Shown: positions 63,453 through 64,000 of the stretch, one piece after another
Layout: each line of letters begins with the position of its first letter
Position numbering within the stretch: the first letter of the stretch is position 1
Origin: Hoeflea sp.
Lineage (GTDB): Bacteria; Pseudomonadota; Alphaproteobacteria; Rhizobiales; Rhizobiaceae
NCBI RefSeq assembly: GCF_030682515.1
Contig: NZ_JAUXOD010000137.1
Coordinates: 1-64,000, forward strand
Direction: 5' to 3'
DNA: 64,000 bases
Made by a program: the position numbers and the translations under genes
Notes under the pieces: model-generated
The model's database searches: none
Seen by the model: the letters and a program-made list of their open reading frames with translations, nothing else
Told to the model about the DNA's origin: nothing

Positions 63453-64000
63453 TCAGGCGAACCACCAGCGCTCGGGGATCTTGTTGCCGTCGCTCTGCCA
63501 GTTGGCGGCAACCTTCTCGTCATGCACAAGGTTCTTGGTGTGGGCATGGATGAAGTTGGCCCACATGCCGACAACGGCGCCGCCGTCGTCCTGGAGCAGC
63601 CGCTGGGCTTCCCAGTACTGGTCCTTGCGCTTGCCTTCGTCGGTTTCGGACCGCGCCATAACCACCAGCTCGTTGAACTTGGTGGCGGCTTCGCCGTCCT
63701 TCCAGGCGGTGTCGTTCCATTCGGTGTCGTTGGTGTAGGCCGAGGAATACATCCAGTCCTGGGTCGGACGACCGCCCCAGTAGCAGGCCGACCAGGCCTT
63801 CTTGTTCCATACGTTCGACCAGTAGCCGTCGCTGGGCTCGCGCACGATCTCGATGTCGATGCCGACTTCCTTGGCCGAAGCCGCGATCAGCTGGGCTGCG
63901 TCCATGGCGCCGGCGAAGGCGGCATCGGAAGCCGAAAGCTGGATGGTGCCGGAATGACCCGACTTCTTGTAGTGCTCGGCCGCCTTTTCGGGGTTGAACT
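63453..64000 (-). CDS. Peptide-type ABC transporter substrate-binding protein, C-terminal part (cut by the window)
   Basis: The track shows 150 residues from an internal Met, but the frame stays open to the window edge, so the real start lies beyond 64000. The visible part (about 182 residues) begins FNPEKAAEHYKKSG and includes AKEVGIDIEIVREPSDGYWS, YWGGRPTQDWMYSSAYTNDT and WEAQRLLQDDGGAVVGMWAN, all typical for the C-terminal lobe of SBP_bac_5 receptors. It ends with IPERWWFA. This is a second peptide/opine-type receptor 10 kb from the first and distinct in sequence. Its permeases presumably lie on the left of the operon outside the window or are encoded elsewhere. Confidence 0.9.
   Translation of the reverse strand, partial: FNPEKAAEHYKKSGHSGTIQLSASDAAFAGAMDAAQLIAASAKEVGIDIEIVREPSDGYWSNVWNKKAWSACYWGGRPTQDWMYSSAYTNDTEWNDTAWKDGEAATKFNELVVMARSETDEGKRKDQYWEAQRLLQDDGGAVVGMWANFIHAHTKNLVHDEKVAANWQSDGNKIPERWWFA

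Overview
The window looks like chromosomal DNA of an aerobic, high-GC alphaproteobacterium, most likely of the Hyphomicrobiales (Rhizobiales). This rests on a PleC/PdhS-type histidine kinase, a DUF1217 repeat protein, an extensin-family lipoprotein, two perfect EcfG-type stress promoters (GGAAC-N16-CGTT) and a large set of catabolic operons with ABC importers. No rRNA, tRNA or CRISPR was found. The genus cannot be fixed from the sequence; a Hoeflea- or Mesorhizobium-like organism would fit. || 1-3.1 kb is an AT-richer accessory patch: the tail of an IS481-type transposase, an endonuclease/exonuclease/phosphatase protein convergent with a cardiolipin synthase (the pairing seen in E. coli ybhP/clsB), and a decayed copy of the last ~50 codons of the penicillin-acylase gene that lies intact 1.7 kb further on. 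3.1-13.4 kb holds housekeeping and metabolic genes: an enolase-superfamily enzyme, penicillin acylase, a hydroxyisobutyrate-dehydrogenase-like reductase, an AlkD-like repair protein, an Lrp regulator, a uracil-DNA glycosylase, a GST, a thermonuclease and a histidine kinase. 13.5-23.5 kb has cobT and cobS (divergent), DUF1289, a retropepsin-like protease, the DUF1217 protein, a TauE exporter, an extensin-family lipoprotein, a thioesterase, a membrane methyltransferase and dusA. || 23.6-28.0 kb is a homogentisate operon (hmgA, a divergent metallo-beta-lactamase-fold protein, an FAD monooxygenase, DUF2783) behind a promoter with a dyad between its -35 and -10 boxes. 28.2-30.0 kb is a stress patch: two small proteins and a PfpI protein, both transcription units with EcfG promoters, then a host-attachment-type protein. 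|| 30.2-46.3 kb is a tryptophan/anthranilate catabolic region. A LIV-type ABC importer and a VOC-cupin protein precede a nine-gene minus-strand operon that reads, in transcription order: 2-aminobenzoyl-CoA monooxygenase/reductase, SDR, MarR, enoyl-CoA hydratase, acyl-CoA dehydrogenase, aminobenzoate-CoA ligase, RidA, kynU, kynA. This gives the route tryptophan, N-formylkynurenine, kynurenine, anthranilate, anthraniloyl-CoA, then non-aromatic CoA esters. A dedicated kynB is the missing step. || 46.4-61.8 kb is the least understood part and the best candidate for an undescribed system: two divergent operons meeting at one 139-bp promoter region (54391-54529). Leftward: FAD oxidoreductase, Tat-exported peptide-type binding protein, DppBCDF-like importer and a kynureninase-like PLP enzyme. 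Rightward: cyclase-family hydrolase, a second paralogous FAD oxidoreductase, MarR, a secreted VOC protein and a two-subunit indolepyruvate-ferredoxin-oxidoreductase-like enzyme. The set looks like uptake plus stepwise oxidation, hydrolysis, PLP-dependent C-C cleavage and oxidative CoA thioester formation of an aromatic amino-acid-like compound, possibly feeding the anthranilate operon next door. The window ends with a LysR regulator, a PACE-type efflux protein and the 3' part of another peptide-type binding-protein gene.
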